From positions 1 to 50,908 of the forward strand of contig JAJCZF010000022.1 of the NCBI GenBank assembly GCA_029262535.1: a stretch of DNA of 50,908 nt, in the 5' to 3' direction. The notes beneath the pieces are model-generated. The model ran no database searches. It was given only the letters and a program-made list of their open reading frames with translations, and was not told the DNA's origin. Shown in pieces: positions 7,169 to 15,658 of this stretch. Position 1 is the stretch's first letter. Every line of letters starts with the position of its first letter. The translations under genes and the position numbers were made by a program. The stretch is from Deltaproteobacteria bacterium. GTDB taxonomy: Bacteria > Desulfobacterota > GWC2-55-46 > JAJCZF01.

Positions 7169-8053
7169 TTAGTGGGTATAGCCGAACTCTTTTAACGCCC
7201 TTTTATTCTTGGTCCAGTCTTTAGTGACCTTTACAAAGAGCTCTAGATAGACCTTCGTATTGAGCAGTTTTTCAATATCTTCGCGCGCCGAGGTGCCGAT
7301 CTTCTTTAACATGACGCCGCGTTTTCCTATTACTATTCCTTTTTGCGAATCGCGTTCTACGTTGATAGCAGCCTTTATGGAGATAAGCTTCTTCTTCTCG
7401 ACAAACTCTTCGATCTCCACGGCAACGGAGTACGGTATCTCCTGCTTCGTAAGGCGAAAGACCTTCTCCCTGATAATCTCTCCTGCGATGGTGCGCTCCA
7501 GTTCGTCGGTGAGGATGTCGTCGGGAAAGTAAGACGGCCCTTCTGGCAAAATGCCCTTAAGTATAGCAATCAGGTTAGGCAAACCCTCGCCGGTTAACGC
7601 CGACACAGGAACGGTCTCGGTAAATTTAAAGAGCTTTGAATACTCTCTAATAAGCGGCAAGAGCGATTCTTTACTGGCGGCGTCTATCTTATTGAGCACC
7701 AGTACGACCGGGGATTTAACGGATTGGAGGTTCTCTATTATGAGCCTCTCGTCCCCGCTCGGCCTTCTGGACGAATCGACTACCAAGAGGACGCAGTCCA
7801 CATCCGGCACGGCATTTAGAGCCTCGCGGATCATGAACTCGTTTAATAACCCCGTAAGGCGGTGTATGCCGGGCGTATCGATAAAGACCATCTGCGCGTC
7901 ATCCATATTATGGACACCCCTGATGGCGTTACGCGTCGTCTGGGGGCGAGCCGACACGATGGCTACCTTCTCGCCTAAAACCTTATTTAAGAGGGTCGAC
8001 TTGCCCGTATTGGGCCTGCCTATTATGGCTATGAATCCTGATTTAAATGACAT
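7169..8053 (-). CDS. era: GTPase Era
   Basis: 294 residues, standard length. GTPase motifs are GRPNTGKS (12-19), DTPG with the IHR after it, and NKID. The C-terminal KH domain that binds the 3' end of 16S rRNA is recognisable (IVIGKRGVMLKKIGTSAREDIE and VYLELFVKVTKDW). Era is needed for 30S subunit assembly. It lies 22 bp upstream of der on the same strand. Confidence 0.97.
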   Translation of the reverse strand: MSFKSGFIAIIGRPNTGKSTLLNKVLGEKVAIVSARPQTTRNAIRGVHNMDDAQMVFIDTPGIHRLTGLLNEFMIREALNAVPDVDCVLLVVDSSRRPSGDERLIIENLQSVKSPVVLVLNKIDAASKESLLPLIREYSKLFKFTETVPVSALTGEGLPNLIAILKGILPEGPSYFPDDILTDELERTIAGEIIREKVFRLTKQEIPYSVAVEIEEFVEKKKLISIKAAINVERDSQKGIVIGKRGVMLKKIGTSAREDIEKLLNTKVYLELFVKVTKDWTKNKRALKEFGYTH

Positions 8054-8137
8054 GGATAAACGATACCACCTGTTTGGCTAATTGTCAAAAGAAGTCGAAG
8101 GTTATTTGCCTTTCACGGGCTGGTAAAAAAGGCTGCG

Positions 8138-9988
8138 TCACCGGCCAATCGCTCTTTTTACCTCTTCGAGATTTCTCTTTGCGCCTACATGGTCGGGGTT
8201 AATGGCAAGGGCCTCTTCAAAACTCTTCTTTGCTTTCAGGAAAGACCCTTGTTTTCCATAGGTGATACCGAGTTTATTAAATATCCCTGCGCTCGTGCGG
8301 CCCGTAGCTATGCTCGACTTATAATTCTCAATGGCCTTGTCGTGTCTTTCCTTTGTAAAGTAGACATTGCCAATCTGCTCGTATACAATAGAAAGACTCC
8401 TCGGATTTGAAGTCAGATCACGGGCCTTTTGATAGTACTCAAGGGCAAGGTCGTAACGGGCCGCCTTAAAGTATATCGAGCCGATATTATTATGTGCCTC
8501 TACGGATGCCGGATTCAATACCAGGGCCTTACCATAGGCCGCAAGCGCCTCCTCCGTAAGCCCCTTGCTATCGGCGGCCCCGCCAAGATTAACGTAAACG
8601 ACGTCGCTATCAAAGGTCTTTGAAGCCGCGTCCTTCCAGAGCAGATAGGGATGACTCCAGACCATATTTCTCGATATCGTCTTAATGCCGAAGAGCGTGA
8701 TAACCAGGGTTATGATAAAGATACCGATATACCTGCGAGCCGCGGGGCGCATGGAGACGAGGCGGTAAAATATAAACGCTATGATAATAGAGAAACCCGC
8801 CGACGGTATATATAGATACCTCTCTGCAAAGTTATTGCCGCGCACTCCGACCGCGGGCAGATATAAGGCCGGGGCGAGCGCGAGGATCAAAAGGGCCGCT
8901 CCAAAGAGTATCGTCCTCTGCCTTCTGCCAAAATAAAAGACAAGGCCGGCCGAGACCAGCACGACGATTATGCCTATAAGAGCGCGAGGCTCGAACGGCG
9001 AATATACGGGATGGAATGAATAGAATACATTCAAATCAACCGGCAAAAATAAGAGCCTTATATAACTCGCAAGATGGGGAAAGTCGTTTAGGATATAACC
9101 GAAGAAGCTTAAACCAGCCTCTTGTTCAAGCGGCACCACTCCGCCCATTACGCGCATCCTTATCACCATATAGATAAGAAAAGCGACAAGGAAGGGCAGG
9201 TATCTCAAGAGCGCACCAGGCCGCAGGGTTTCTCTTATAGAAAGCCTGTTCTTTATAAAAAAATCATATGCGCCGATAACGGCCAGTACGGTAACGCCGG
9301 TCTCCTTCAAAAAGAGCGCAATGGCAAAGATCAGGACAGAGAAGAGCAGAGATACGCCCCCACCGCCATCCCTGTGCCTGATATAAAAGTAGAGCGAGGC
9401 AAGGTAGGTCAGGCTCACAGATAGTTCGGCCACTGCCGAGGCCATAGCCACGACCTCGACATGGACCGGATGGACCGCGAATAAAAGGGCCGCAAAGAAT
9501 GCGATGGAGTTCGCCTTTTGTCTTAGCTGCGACTTATCATTCGTCATATTATCTGGCGTTAGGCTTGGCGTAAAATTATCCGGCTTGACCCCTTCCGTTT
9601 CAAAGAGCAGGCGTCTGGTAATAAAGAAGACAAGCAGTGCCGAGAGCGCATGTAGAAGCGAATTTACTACATGATATCCGGTCCCCGAGAGGCCGAAGAG
9701 TTTGAACTCCGACATAAAGACCATATGTGCTACCGGCCTGTAATAATTAGATTCGCTTCCGAGTTTAAAGCCCCACATCGACGACGAAAAGATCTCGCCG
9801 ATATTAGAGATATCGCGTAACCACCAATTCTCAACGATCATATATTGATCGTCATAGATGAAACCGTAACCAAAGGTATTGGCAAAGAGCCCGACAGCGA
9901 CGATAACGATGAAAACGACCGGCCACCTTGAGGTGATAAATGTCGATTCGGTTTTATTCATATAGATATCATATTTACCGGTTTTCAA
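8138..9988 (-). CDS. TMTC-like multi-pass membrane protein with C-terminal TPR repeats
   Basis: 616 residues. The N-terminal two thirds are polytopic, with about ten or more hydrophobic segments starting at VVFIVIVAVGLFANT, a YDDQYMI motif (45-51) in the first extracytoplasmic loop, and HPVHVEVVAMASAVAELS, patterns shared with TMTC/PMT-like C-superfamily glycosyltransferases. The last 150 residues form about four TPR repeats (EEALAAYGKALVLNPAS, YDLALEYYQKARDL, HDKAIENYKSS, FLKAKKSFEEALAINPD). Members transfer sugars from a lipid carrier to proteins; the substrate here is unknown. The first ATG overlaps the tilS stop by 4 bp; ATG 9961 is an alternative start. Confidence 0.75.
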   Translation of the reverse strand: MKTGKYDIYMNKTESTFITSRWPVVFIVIVAVGLFANTFGYGFIYDDQYMIVENWWLRDISNIGEIFSSSMWGFKLGSESNYYRPVAHMVFMSEFKLFGLSGTGYHVVNSLLHALSALLVFFITRRLLFETEGVKPDNFTPSLTPDNMTNDKSQLRQKANSIAFFAALLFAVHPVHVEVVAMASAVAELSVSLTYLASLYFYIRHRDGGGGVSLLFSVLIFAIALFLKETGVTVLAVIGAYDFFIKNRLSIRETLRPGALLRYLPFLVAFLIYMVIRMRVMGGVVPLEQEAGLSFFGYILNDFPHLASYIRLLFLPVDLNVFYSFHPVYSPFEPRALIGIIVVLVSAGLVFYFGRRQRTILFGAALLILALAPALYLPAVGVRGNNFAERYLYIPSAGFSIIIAFIFYRLVSMRPAARRYIGIFIITLVITLFGIKTISRNMVWSHPYLLWKDAASKTFDSDVVYVNLGGAADSKGLTEEALAAYGKALVLNPASVEAHNNIGSIYFKAARYDLALEYYQKARDLTSNPRSLSIVYEQIGNVYFTKERHDKAIENYKSSIATGRTSAGIFNKLGITYGKQGSFLKAKKSFEEALAINPDHVGAKRNLEEVKRAIGR

Positions 9989-11409
9989 ACGGGAGAGAGC
10001 AACTCTACCCTTAATATAAGGCGAGTAGAGCCTGTGACCTTAAACTTTTCGGACTGCCTGAGACCGGCCACCCATAAGATCTCGTCGCCCGCGACCAGTA
10101 TGGGGGTGACCCTTCTCCTTGCCGCCGGAATCTTCGCATCGATAAAGATATCCTTGAGCTTCTTTCTACCCTTCATTCCCAGAGGCTCCATGCGGTCTCC
10201 CGGTTGCAGCGAACGCAGACGCAACCGGGTGCCCGCCTTGATAAGCTCATCGAGCTCTTCCATATCAAATAAGGCAAACATTGGGCCATGACCCTTAATA
10301 TTGATAGGCTCCTCCGTGGAAAGAACTTCGGCAAAGACCGACCCGCCGACATCATCGAAGGCGGTCGAACCCGGTAGGTTAAGAAGGATCTCAAAACCGG
10401 CATTCAGAGCTTTAGGCAAGCCATCCTTCCGCTCGATCACCAAACGTTCGTACTCACGGCTGACAGTGATAGAGAAGGGCAACTCGACATATCCATTAGG
10501 CGCGTCCCCATTAAGGACCGATAAAAAGAGCCCTATATGAGAAGAATAAAGACCCGCGCTTTCACCTTTCAGGCGCCTGGCTGCCTCAAGGAGAACCCTT
10601 GTGGAAAGGGCCTCGTGCGCCTCTATGAGTAAGGTCCGATCCAGTTCTATACGACCTTTATCCTCGCTCAAGAGCGCCCGCTCAAATAGCTTCAGACTGA
10701 GCGTATCAATAAAGTCAGAATCGCGCGCCGACCTCTCCGAAAGCTCCGAAAGCCGGTCTTTCACCTGCGGACTATAGTCATTCTCTATGAGCGGAATAAG
10801 GATCTTTCGTACTTTATTTCTAAGATATACAGTCTTGTCGTTTGAGCTATCGCTGACATAGGCGATATCGTTTTCTTCTGCGTACTCTTCGATATCTTCG
10901 CGCTTCAGCCCTAATAACGGCCTTATAATCGAGCCGCGTTTCGGTGGCATGGACGAAAGCCCCTTAAGAGATGCGCCGCGAAAGATACTCATCAAGACGG
11001 TCTCGGCCCGGTCGTCAAGGTTATGGGCCAGGGCGATACGGCTCGCGCCGGAGCGCGTCGCAACGTCCTTTAAGAAGAGGTGGCGAAGCCTCCTTGCGCC
11101 GCCCTGTATCGAACCGCTTATCTCACCCTCCTTGAGAGTCTCTTCAAAAAAATCCAGACCGGCCTTTGTCGCCGCCGCGCGTACGAAGTCGAGATCGCGC
11201 AGGCTTTCATCGCCACGCAGATTATGGTTCATATGGGCTATTACGAGCTTTAGTTCATATTCCTCCTCCCGTGCCAGACGCGAGAGGAGGTCAAGCATAA
11301 CCATAGAGTCTATACCGCCTGAAACGGCGAGAAGAATAGTCTCGCCGCGCCCGATCAGGCCATTGGACTCTACCGTCTCTTTTACTCTATTAAGGAATCT
11401 GCAACTCAA
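9985..11409 (-). CDS. tilS: tRNA(Ile)-lysidine synthase TilS
   Basis: 474 residues. The PP-loop ATP motif SGGIDS is at 30-35, followed by HMNHNLRGDESLRDLDFV and AHNLDDRAETVLM, diagnostic for TilS. A C-terminal substrate-recognition domain follows (LRSLQPGDRMEPLGMKGRKKLKDIF). The enzyme converts the wobble cytidine of the tRNA-Ile CAT anticodon to lysidine so that AUA is read as isoleucine. It overlaps the phosphatase gene upstream (11406) and the TMTC-like gene downstream by 4 bp each, indicating translational coupling. Confidence 0.95.
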   Translation of the reverse strand: MSCRFLNRVKETVESNGLIGRGETILLAVSGGIDSMVMLDLLSRLAREEEYELKLVIAHMNHNLRGDESLRDLDFVRAAATKAGLDFFEETLKEGEISGSIQGGARRLRHLFLKDVATRSGASRIALAHNLDDRAETVLMSIFRGASLKGLSSMPPKRGSIIRPLLGLKREDIEEYAEENDIAYVSDSSNDKTVYLRNKVRKILIPLIENDYSPQVKDRLSELSERSARDSDFIDTLSLKLFERALLSEDKGRIELDRTLLIEAHEALSTRVLLEAARRLKGESAGLYSSHIGLFLSVLNGDAPNGYVELPFSITVSREYERLVIERKDGLPKALNAGFEILLNLPGSTAFDDVGGSVFAEVLSTEEPINIKGHGPMFALFDMEELDELIKAGTRLRLRSLQPGDRMEPLGMKGRKKLKDIFIDAKIPAARRRVTPILVAGDEILWVAGLRQSEKFKVTGSTRLILRVELLSPV

Positions 11410-12128
11410 ATCGGTTGACCGGATATTATGAGTTCGGGATAGGTCGTAACCATGCGAAGGGCCTCACGCTTGCCAATGATATAAGAGGCCTCGGATACCG
11501 CCTTTGACAGTATCGGCCGTCTGCGATCTGCCGAATGAGAGTCGCTGGCTATGATCTTAACGAGTGAATTCTTGAGCAGGTATGCGCTAATATCGGCAAG
11601 GCCGTGTCCTCTCTCGCCGGTGACGCTCTCAGCCGTGAGCTGTAATATCGCGCCGCTTTTAACCACTGGAAAGAGCAGGTCCGGGTCATCGATAAAACCC
11701 GCATTCCTCTCCGGATGGGCTATCACCGGCCTTACTCCCTTTTCTATAAGTTCGTAGATCACCATGTCCCAGTAGTCTGGCAGTTCTCCTAACGGAAACT
11801 CCACAAGCGAGTACTTGCCAGTACAGTTTAAGGTTAAATAGTCATTTTCTTCGATATATGACCAGATATCCTCGGCGGCGCGGACCTCGGCGCCGATCAG
11901 TATCTTCAGATCGAGCCCCTCTTCGCGTATACGTTTATTAACAAGTTCGGCTGCATCGAAGACCTCCTTACGCGTAGGAGGGTCGAACTTGCCGGGTTTA
12001 AAGTGTGGTGTCGCCACCATAGTCTTTATGCCGTCTTCCACAGCAACTCGGCACATCGCCATCGTCTGTTCTATTATAGCCGGGCCGTCGTCTATTGCTG
12101 GCAGTATATGGCAGTGAAGATCTATCAT
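11406..12128 (-). CDS. CpsB/YwqE-type PHP-domain tyrosine-protein phosphatase
   Basis: 240 residues from ATG 12128; a TTG at 12155 would add nine residues, but the family normally opens with MIDxHCH. Motifs are IDLHCHILPAIDDGP, ATPHFKPG, AEVRAAEDI, VIAHPERN and ASDSHS, the metal-binding His/Asp set of the PHP fold. Characterised members are Mn-dependent tyrosine phosphatases that regulate capsule or exopolysaccharide kinases. No polysaccharide polymerase or kinase gene is nearby, so its partner lies elsewhere. First gene of a coupled unit with tilS and the TMTC-like gene. Confidence 0.85.
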   Translation of the reverse strand: MIDLHCHILPAIDDGPAIIEQTMAMCRVAVEDGIKTMVATPHFKPGKFDPPTRKEVFDAAELVNKRIREEGLDLKILIGAEVRAAEDIWSYIEENDYLTLNCTGKYSLVEFPLGELPDYWDMVIYELIEKGVRPVIAHPERNAGFIDDPDLLFPVVKSGAILQLTAESVTGERGHGLADISAYLLKNSLVKIIASDSHSADRRRPILSKAVSEASYIIGKREALRMVTTYPELIISGQPI

Positions 12129-12189
12129 CTCGATTCCATTCAAATAGTTTTCCAAAACATCTCTATAATACCCCTTGGCGCTCCAAAAA

Positions 12190-12229
12190 GTAAAGCCCCC
12201 CGGTCCGTGAAGGTCCGGGGGGCTTTTTA
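12190..12229 (-). terminator. Intrinsic terminator after sat-cysC
   Basis: Perfect arms AAAGCCCCCCGG and CCGGGGGGCTTT with a short loop and flanking A and T runs, lying just past the sat stop (12260) on the minus strand. Symmetry would also allow + strand use. Confidence 0.85.
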
Positions 12230-12259
12230 TAAGATCGTTCAGGCTCTACAACTCTATAC

Positions 12260-13972
12260 CTAAGCGATGTAGCCGAACTTTTCAAGTTTTAGAAGGATGG
12301 CTTGAGCGGCCTCGTCCGGGCTGTACTCAAGGGTATTGATATTAAGCTCCGGATTGTCCGGGGCCTCGTAGGGGTCGCTTATGCCGGTAAACTCTTTTAC
12401 AGTGCCGGCTCTGGCCTTGGCGTAGAGCCCCTTGCGATCCCTTGCCTCGCACTCTTCCAGCGGCGTGGAGACGTAGACCTCAAGGTAACCTCCGTTCTTG
12501 GAGATCTCCTCGCGAACCTCTCTTCTGGTCTTTGCGTATGGGGCGATGGGTGCGCATATGGCGACGCCGCCGGCCTTGGTTATCTCGCTGGCCACAAAAC
12601 CAATCCTTGAAATATTAAGATCACGATGCTCCTTGGAAAAACCAAGCTCGCTAGAAAGATTCTTTCTTACGATATCGCCGTCTAGTATCGTTACGCTCCT
12701 GCCGCCAAGCTCAAGCAGCTTGACCATAAGGGCGTTGGCGATGGTAGACTTGCCGGCTCCGGAAAGTCCGGTGAAAAATACCGTAAAACCCTGCTTTATC
12801 TTCGGCGGATGGGTCTTTCTCAGCTCTTCAACGATGCCCTTAAAGCTGAACCACTCGGGCACGTCGAGCCCTTCCTGCAAACGGCGGCGGAACTCGGTAC
12901 CGGAGATCGACATCGTCGTGTGACCGTCCTCAACCTCGTCCATCGGCATATAACCGGCGCGCTCCTTGACGTAGACAACCATCTTGAAGGGGACCATCGT
13001 CATGCCTATCTCTTCTTCATACTGCCTTACGAGATCCTGGGCGTCGTAAGGGCCGTAAAACGGCTCGCCCTTTGAATCGGAGCCCGGACCGGCGTGGTCC
13101 CTGCCTACGATAAAGTGCGTACAGCCGTAATTCTTTCTGATGATTGCGTGCCAGAGCGCCTCGCGCGGCCCGCCCATGCGCATGGCAAGCGGCAGGAGCG
13201 ACAGAGCGCTCGTCTGCTCCGGGTAGTGGGTTATGAGCTTTTCATAACAACGTACCCTTGAGTAGTGATCTATATCGCCCGGCTTGGTCATGCCGACGAC
13301 AGGATGTATGAGCAGGTTAGCCTCCGAACTCTTTGCCGCGCGAAAGGTGAGTTCCTGATGGGCGCGGTGCATGGGGTTACGGGTCTGGAAGGCGACAACA
13401 TTATGCCAACCCTGGCGCTTAAAGCGTTCCCTTAATTCCCTGGGCGTATTTCTCAGATGTCCGAAGTCGTAGTGGGTGACGTGCCTTACGCAGGTAACCG
13501 CGCCGCCGATATAAACAGGGCCGGCGATATTAAAGAGGTAATTCACAGCCGGATGTTTTACGTCGTCCGTGCCGAAGATCTTTCTGGCCTCTTCGCCCTT
13601 GTCCGGCGTCCACATATTCTCTACGTCGATTACAGCTATCATCACGCCCTCGGAGTCGCGAAGCGCGACCTTGTCGCCCTCTTTAATCCCTTCGGCGAAC
13701 TCTTCGGTGACGTCAAGCGTTATAGGCATCGGCCACACAGTGCCGTCCGCCATGCGAATGTCATTCTTTACCGACTCGTAATCGGCCTTTCTCATAAAAC
13801 CGTCGAGAGGCGAGAAGGCCCCGACAGAGATCATCTCAAGGTCGCATATCTGACGGGCCGTTAGGTCCCATGAGGGATAATCGACCGATTCCTTTTTAAT
13901 AACTGCGGCCTCTTCTGCGCCGGCCAGCCTCTCTTTAAGTTCTCCACCATGCGGCTCAATAATCGTTGACAT
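12260..13972 (-). CDS. sat/cysC: Bifunctional ATP sulfurylase / APS kinase
   Basis: 570 residues, two domains. Residues about 1-385 are ATP sulfurylase: the nucleotide-binding QTRNPMHRAH (about 197-206) and VGRDHAGPG near residue 290. Residues about 395-570 are APS kinase: P-loop GLSGAGKS near 400, then LDGDIVR and GLYAKARAGTVKEFTGI. Together they make APS from sulfate and ATP, then PAPS. The fused form indicates PAPS production for assimilation or sulfation; whether the Sat half also serves dissimilatory sulfate reduction cannot be told. GGAGGAAG precedes the ATG. cysQ lies 15 bp upstream, so the pair forms one PAPS unit. Confidence 0.95.
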   Translation of the reverse strand: MSTIIEPHGGELKERLAGAEEAAVIKKESVDYPSWDLTARQICDLEMISVGAFSPLDGFMRKADYESVKNDIRMADGTVWPMPITLDVTEEFAEGIKEGDKVALRDSEGVMIAVIDVENMWTPDKGEEARKIFGTDDVKHPAVNYLFNIAGPVYIGGAVTCVRHVTHYDFGHLRNTPRELRERFKRQGWHNVVAFQTRNPMHRAHQELTFRAAKSSEANLLIHPVVGMTKPGDIDHYSRVRCYEKLITHYPEQTSALSLLPLAMRMGGPREALWHAIIRKNYGCTHFIVGRDHAGPGSDSKGEPFYGPYDAQDLVRQYEEEIGMTMVPFKMVVYVKERAGYMPMDEVEDGHTTMSISGTEFRRRLQEGLDVPEWFSFKGIVEELRKTHPPKIKQGFTVFFTGLSGAGKSTIANALMVKLLELGGRSVTILDGDIVRKNLSSELGFSKEHRDLNISRIGFVASEITKAGGVAICAPIAPYAKTRREVREEISKNGGYLEVYVSTPLEECEARDRKGLYAKARAGTVKEFTGISDPYEAPDNPELNINTLEYSPDEAAQAILLKLEKFGYIA

Positions 13973-13987
13973 ACTTCTTCCTCCCTT

Positions 13988-14845
13988 TTATTTGCTATTT
14001 TTAAAAAGATTTTTAAGATAATCGCGCCCCGGCACTTCGCCGGAGCCGCTTACTATAAAATACGGGTTAAGCAGTTTTGGTTTATTATAAGAAAGCTCGG
14101 CGCCGGAAAGGTCGGTCACCCTTCCGCCCGCGCCGGAGACAACAGCATGTGCGGCGGCGGTATCCCATTCCATGGTCGGGCCGAGCCTCGGATATATATC
14201 TGCGCTACCGTCGGCCACAAGACAGAGTTTTAAGGAACTGCCCATGGAAACAATCTCTACCTTGCCCAAGCTCTCAAGACCCTCGATATAAGCGTCGAGT
14301 TCTTTGCCCCGGTGAGAGCGGCTTGCAACCAGTCGCAGGGTCTCGCCCTTGCCGTCGGTGACGGAGCCCGTTACAGAGCCCGTTACAGAGATAGAAGCCG
14401 CTCCGTCCCGCTGGCCTCTATTACCCTTAAAGGCCCCGGCTCTCTCTGAGGCAAAATAGGTAAAACCTAATACCGGCGAATGAACGACGCCCATTACCGG
14501 GCGACCCTCTTCGATGAGGGCGATATTTACGGTAAACTCGCCGTTCCTCTTTACAAACTCTTTTGTGCCGTCCAGCGGGTCGACACACCAAAAAGTCCGC
14601 CAATCGGCGCGCTCTTTAAAGGGGACCTCGCGGCACTCTTCACTAAGCACCGGGATATTGGGCGTAAGCCTCGAAAGACCGTCGATTATCACACGATTCG
14701 AGGCGAGATCGGCCTCCGTAAGCGGAGAAGAGTCGGCCTTAAGCTCGGTCTGAAAGTCGCCGCTCTCGTATACTTCGAGTATCGCGTCTCCAGCCAGCTC
14801 CGAAAGCTCGGCTATTTCGTATAAAAATTCTTTATTAAGCGTCAT
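13988..14845 (-). CDS. cysQ: 3'(2'),5'-bisphosphate nucleotidase CysQ
   Basis: 285 residues from ATG 14845. An in-frame TTG at 14899 lies inside the apparent -35 box and is rejected as start. Inositol-monophosphatase-fold motifs are DSSPLTEADLAS, the metal-binding DPLDGTKEF and the C-terminal EWDTAAAHAVV. CysQ hydrolyses PAP (and PAPS), removing the inhibitory by-product of PAPS use, which fits its place before sat-cysC. An internal tandem duplication gives GSVTGSVT near residue 160. Good promoter at 14871-14899. Confidence 0.92.
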   Translation of the reverse strand: MTLNKEFLYEIAELSELAGDAILEVYESGDFQTELKADSSPLTEADLASNRVIIDGLSRLTPNIPVLSEECREVPFKERADWRTFWCVDPLDGTKEFVKRNGEFTVNIALIEEGRPVMGVVHSPVLGFTYFASERAGAFKGNRGQRDGAASISVTGSVTGSVTDGKGETLRLVASRSHRGKELDAYIEGLESLGKVEIVSMGSSLKLCLVADGSADIYPRLGPTMEWDTAAAHAVVSGAGGRVTDLSGAELSYNKPKLLNPYFIVSGSGEVPGRDYLKNLFKNSK

Positions 14846-14870
14846 TATATTCCAGAAGATAGAATTTATT

Positions 14871-14899
14871 AAGTTACGGTATTTAAGGGCTGATGTCAA
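14871..14899 (-). promoter_or_regulatory. Sigma-70 promoter of cysQ-sat
   Basis: Minus strand TTGACA (14899-14894), 17-bp spacer, TAACTT (14876-14871). The position 26 bp before ATG 14845 gives a short leader. Confidence 0.65.
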
Positions 14900-15215
14900 T
14901 TGAATAAGGAGAAATAGGGCTATAAGAGCGCTTATTTCAGAAAAAAACAGCCCTGGAGCCTCTTATTATTGTGAAAGGAGGAGGCCTGTATAATTCGTAA
15001 AAACTGCATATTACTCCTAAACCACAGCGCGTAACCCTGAAATAGCCGCCCCCTACAGGCCCACTTCGCGAAATAAGAGCAGACCTGTCTGCCTGCCTGC
15101 CTCTGCTTTTGTTTAGTATCAGGCCTCCGAGGCCTTCTTCTTCCGCGTACTACATAACTTTCAGATTCTAAAAGCTCCTCACGCAAAAGAAATCACACGA
15201 CTCTGTGTTTCGCTA
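14900..15215. other. Intergenic region without a supported gene
   Basis: The stretch between the cysQ promoter and the tRNA-Glu promoter shows no convincing coding frame. It has a small GGCCTCCGAGGCC palindrome near 15124 and a short CTGC repeat near 15090. Open frames here have no ribosome-binding sites and no recognisable protein pattern. Confidence 0.6.
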
Positions 15216-15244
15216 TTGACAATAGTGGCGGAAGTGTTGTAAGT
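15216..15244 (+). promoter_or_regulatory. Putative tRNA-Glu promoter
   Basis: Consensus TTGACA at 15216-15221, a 17-bp spacer, then a weak GTAAGT -10 (15239-15244), ending about 11 bp before the tRNA. Confidence 0.5.
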
Positions 15245-15255
15245 TTTCTTCATAC

Positions 15256-15331
15256 GGTCCCATCGTCTAGTGGCCCAGGACGTCGCCCTCTCACGGCGAA
15301 AACGGGGGTTCGATTCCCCCTGGGACTGCCA
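15256..15331 (+). tRNA. tRNA-Glu (anticodon CTC)
   Basis: 76 nt that fold into a full cloverleaf. Acceptor arms GGTCCCA/TGGGACT (first pair G-U), D arm GTC...GAC, anticodon arm TCGCC-CTCTCAC-GGCGA with CTC at the anticodon position, a four-base variable loop, T arm GGGGG-TTCGATT-CCCCC, and encoded G-CCA end. The D-loop TAGTGGCCCAG is typical of tRNA-Glu. Its last 17 bases are repeated at 15516-15532. Confidence 0.95.
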
Positions 15332-15632
15332 ATGAATAAACAAGGCCCCGCTCGATAGAGTGGGGCTTTTTTTATTTATTGGCAGTCTCATTGAAGGTGG
15401 AATCGAACGCAAACGAGCGCCGACCCCAGGGAGGATGAGCGCGCAGGACGCGTGCGTAAGCGAATGCAACTGGAGTCGAAGGAAGGGGGCAGGAAGCCGA
15501 CGACCGACGACCGGCTCCCCCTGGGACTGCCATTTACTTTCTTTTTGGGAAAAAAGAAAGTAAACAAAGAAAAACTAATTAGCTTCGCTCAACAGGGTGG
15601 GGCTTTTTTATTTTGGCGTACTCAGTAAACAA
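15315..15632 (+). repeat. Duplicated tRNA-Glu 3' end plus terminator flank
   Basis: The 17 bases TCCCCCTGGGACTGCCA at the tRNA 3' end (15315-15331) recur exactly at 15516-15532, 201 bp on. The flank is duplicated too: CGCTC..A..GTGGGGCTTTTTT-ATTT-TGGC..CTCA occurs at about 15349-15390 and again at about 15586-15632. The second copy has lost the 5' arm of the terminator and carries instead a perfect 14-bp inverted repeat (TTTACTTTCTTTTT, loop GGGA, 15533-15564). The 125-bp spacer holds no gene. It resembles an attachment-site duplication or a decayed second tRNA locus. Confidence 0.7.
15344..15373 (+). terminator. Intrinsic terminator after tRNA-Glu
   Basis: GCCCCGCTC pairs with GAGTGGGGC around GATA, followed by seven T. 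Longer arms outside (15324-15333 with 15378-15387, ten perfect pairs) use the last bases of the tRNA itself, so the whole 15324-15387 stretch is one large dyad. Confidence 0.85.
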
Positions 15633-15658
15633 TCCAGATTAGAAAAAGCTACTTTAAA

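Noticed and set aside
15121..15140. GGCCTCCGAGGCC palindrome as terminator
   Set aside because: The loop is too small and no T run follows on either strand.
15179..15469. Minus-strand frame running through the tRNA-Glu gene
   Set aside because: It is the antisense of the tRNA, and its product has the familiar spurious pattern (SQGESNPRF) seen opposite tRNA genes.
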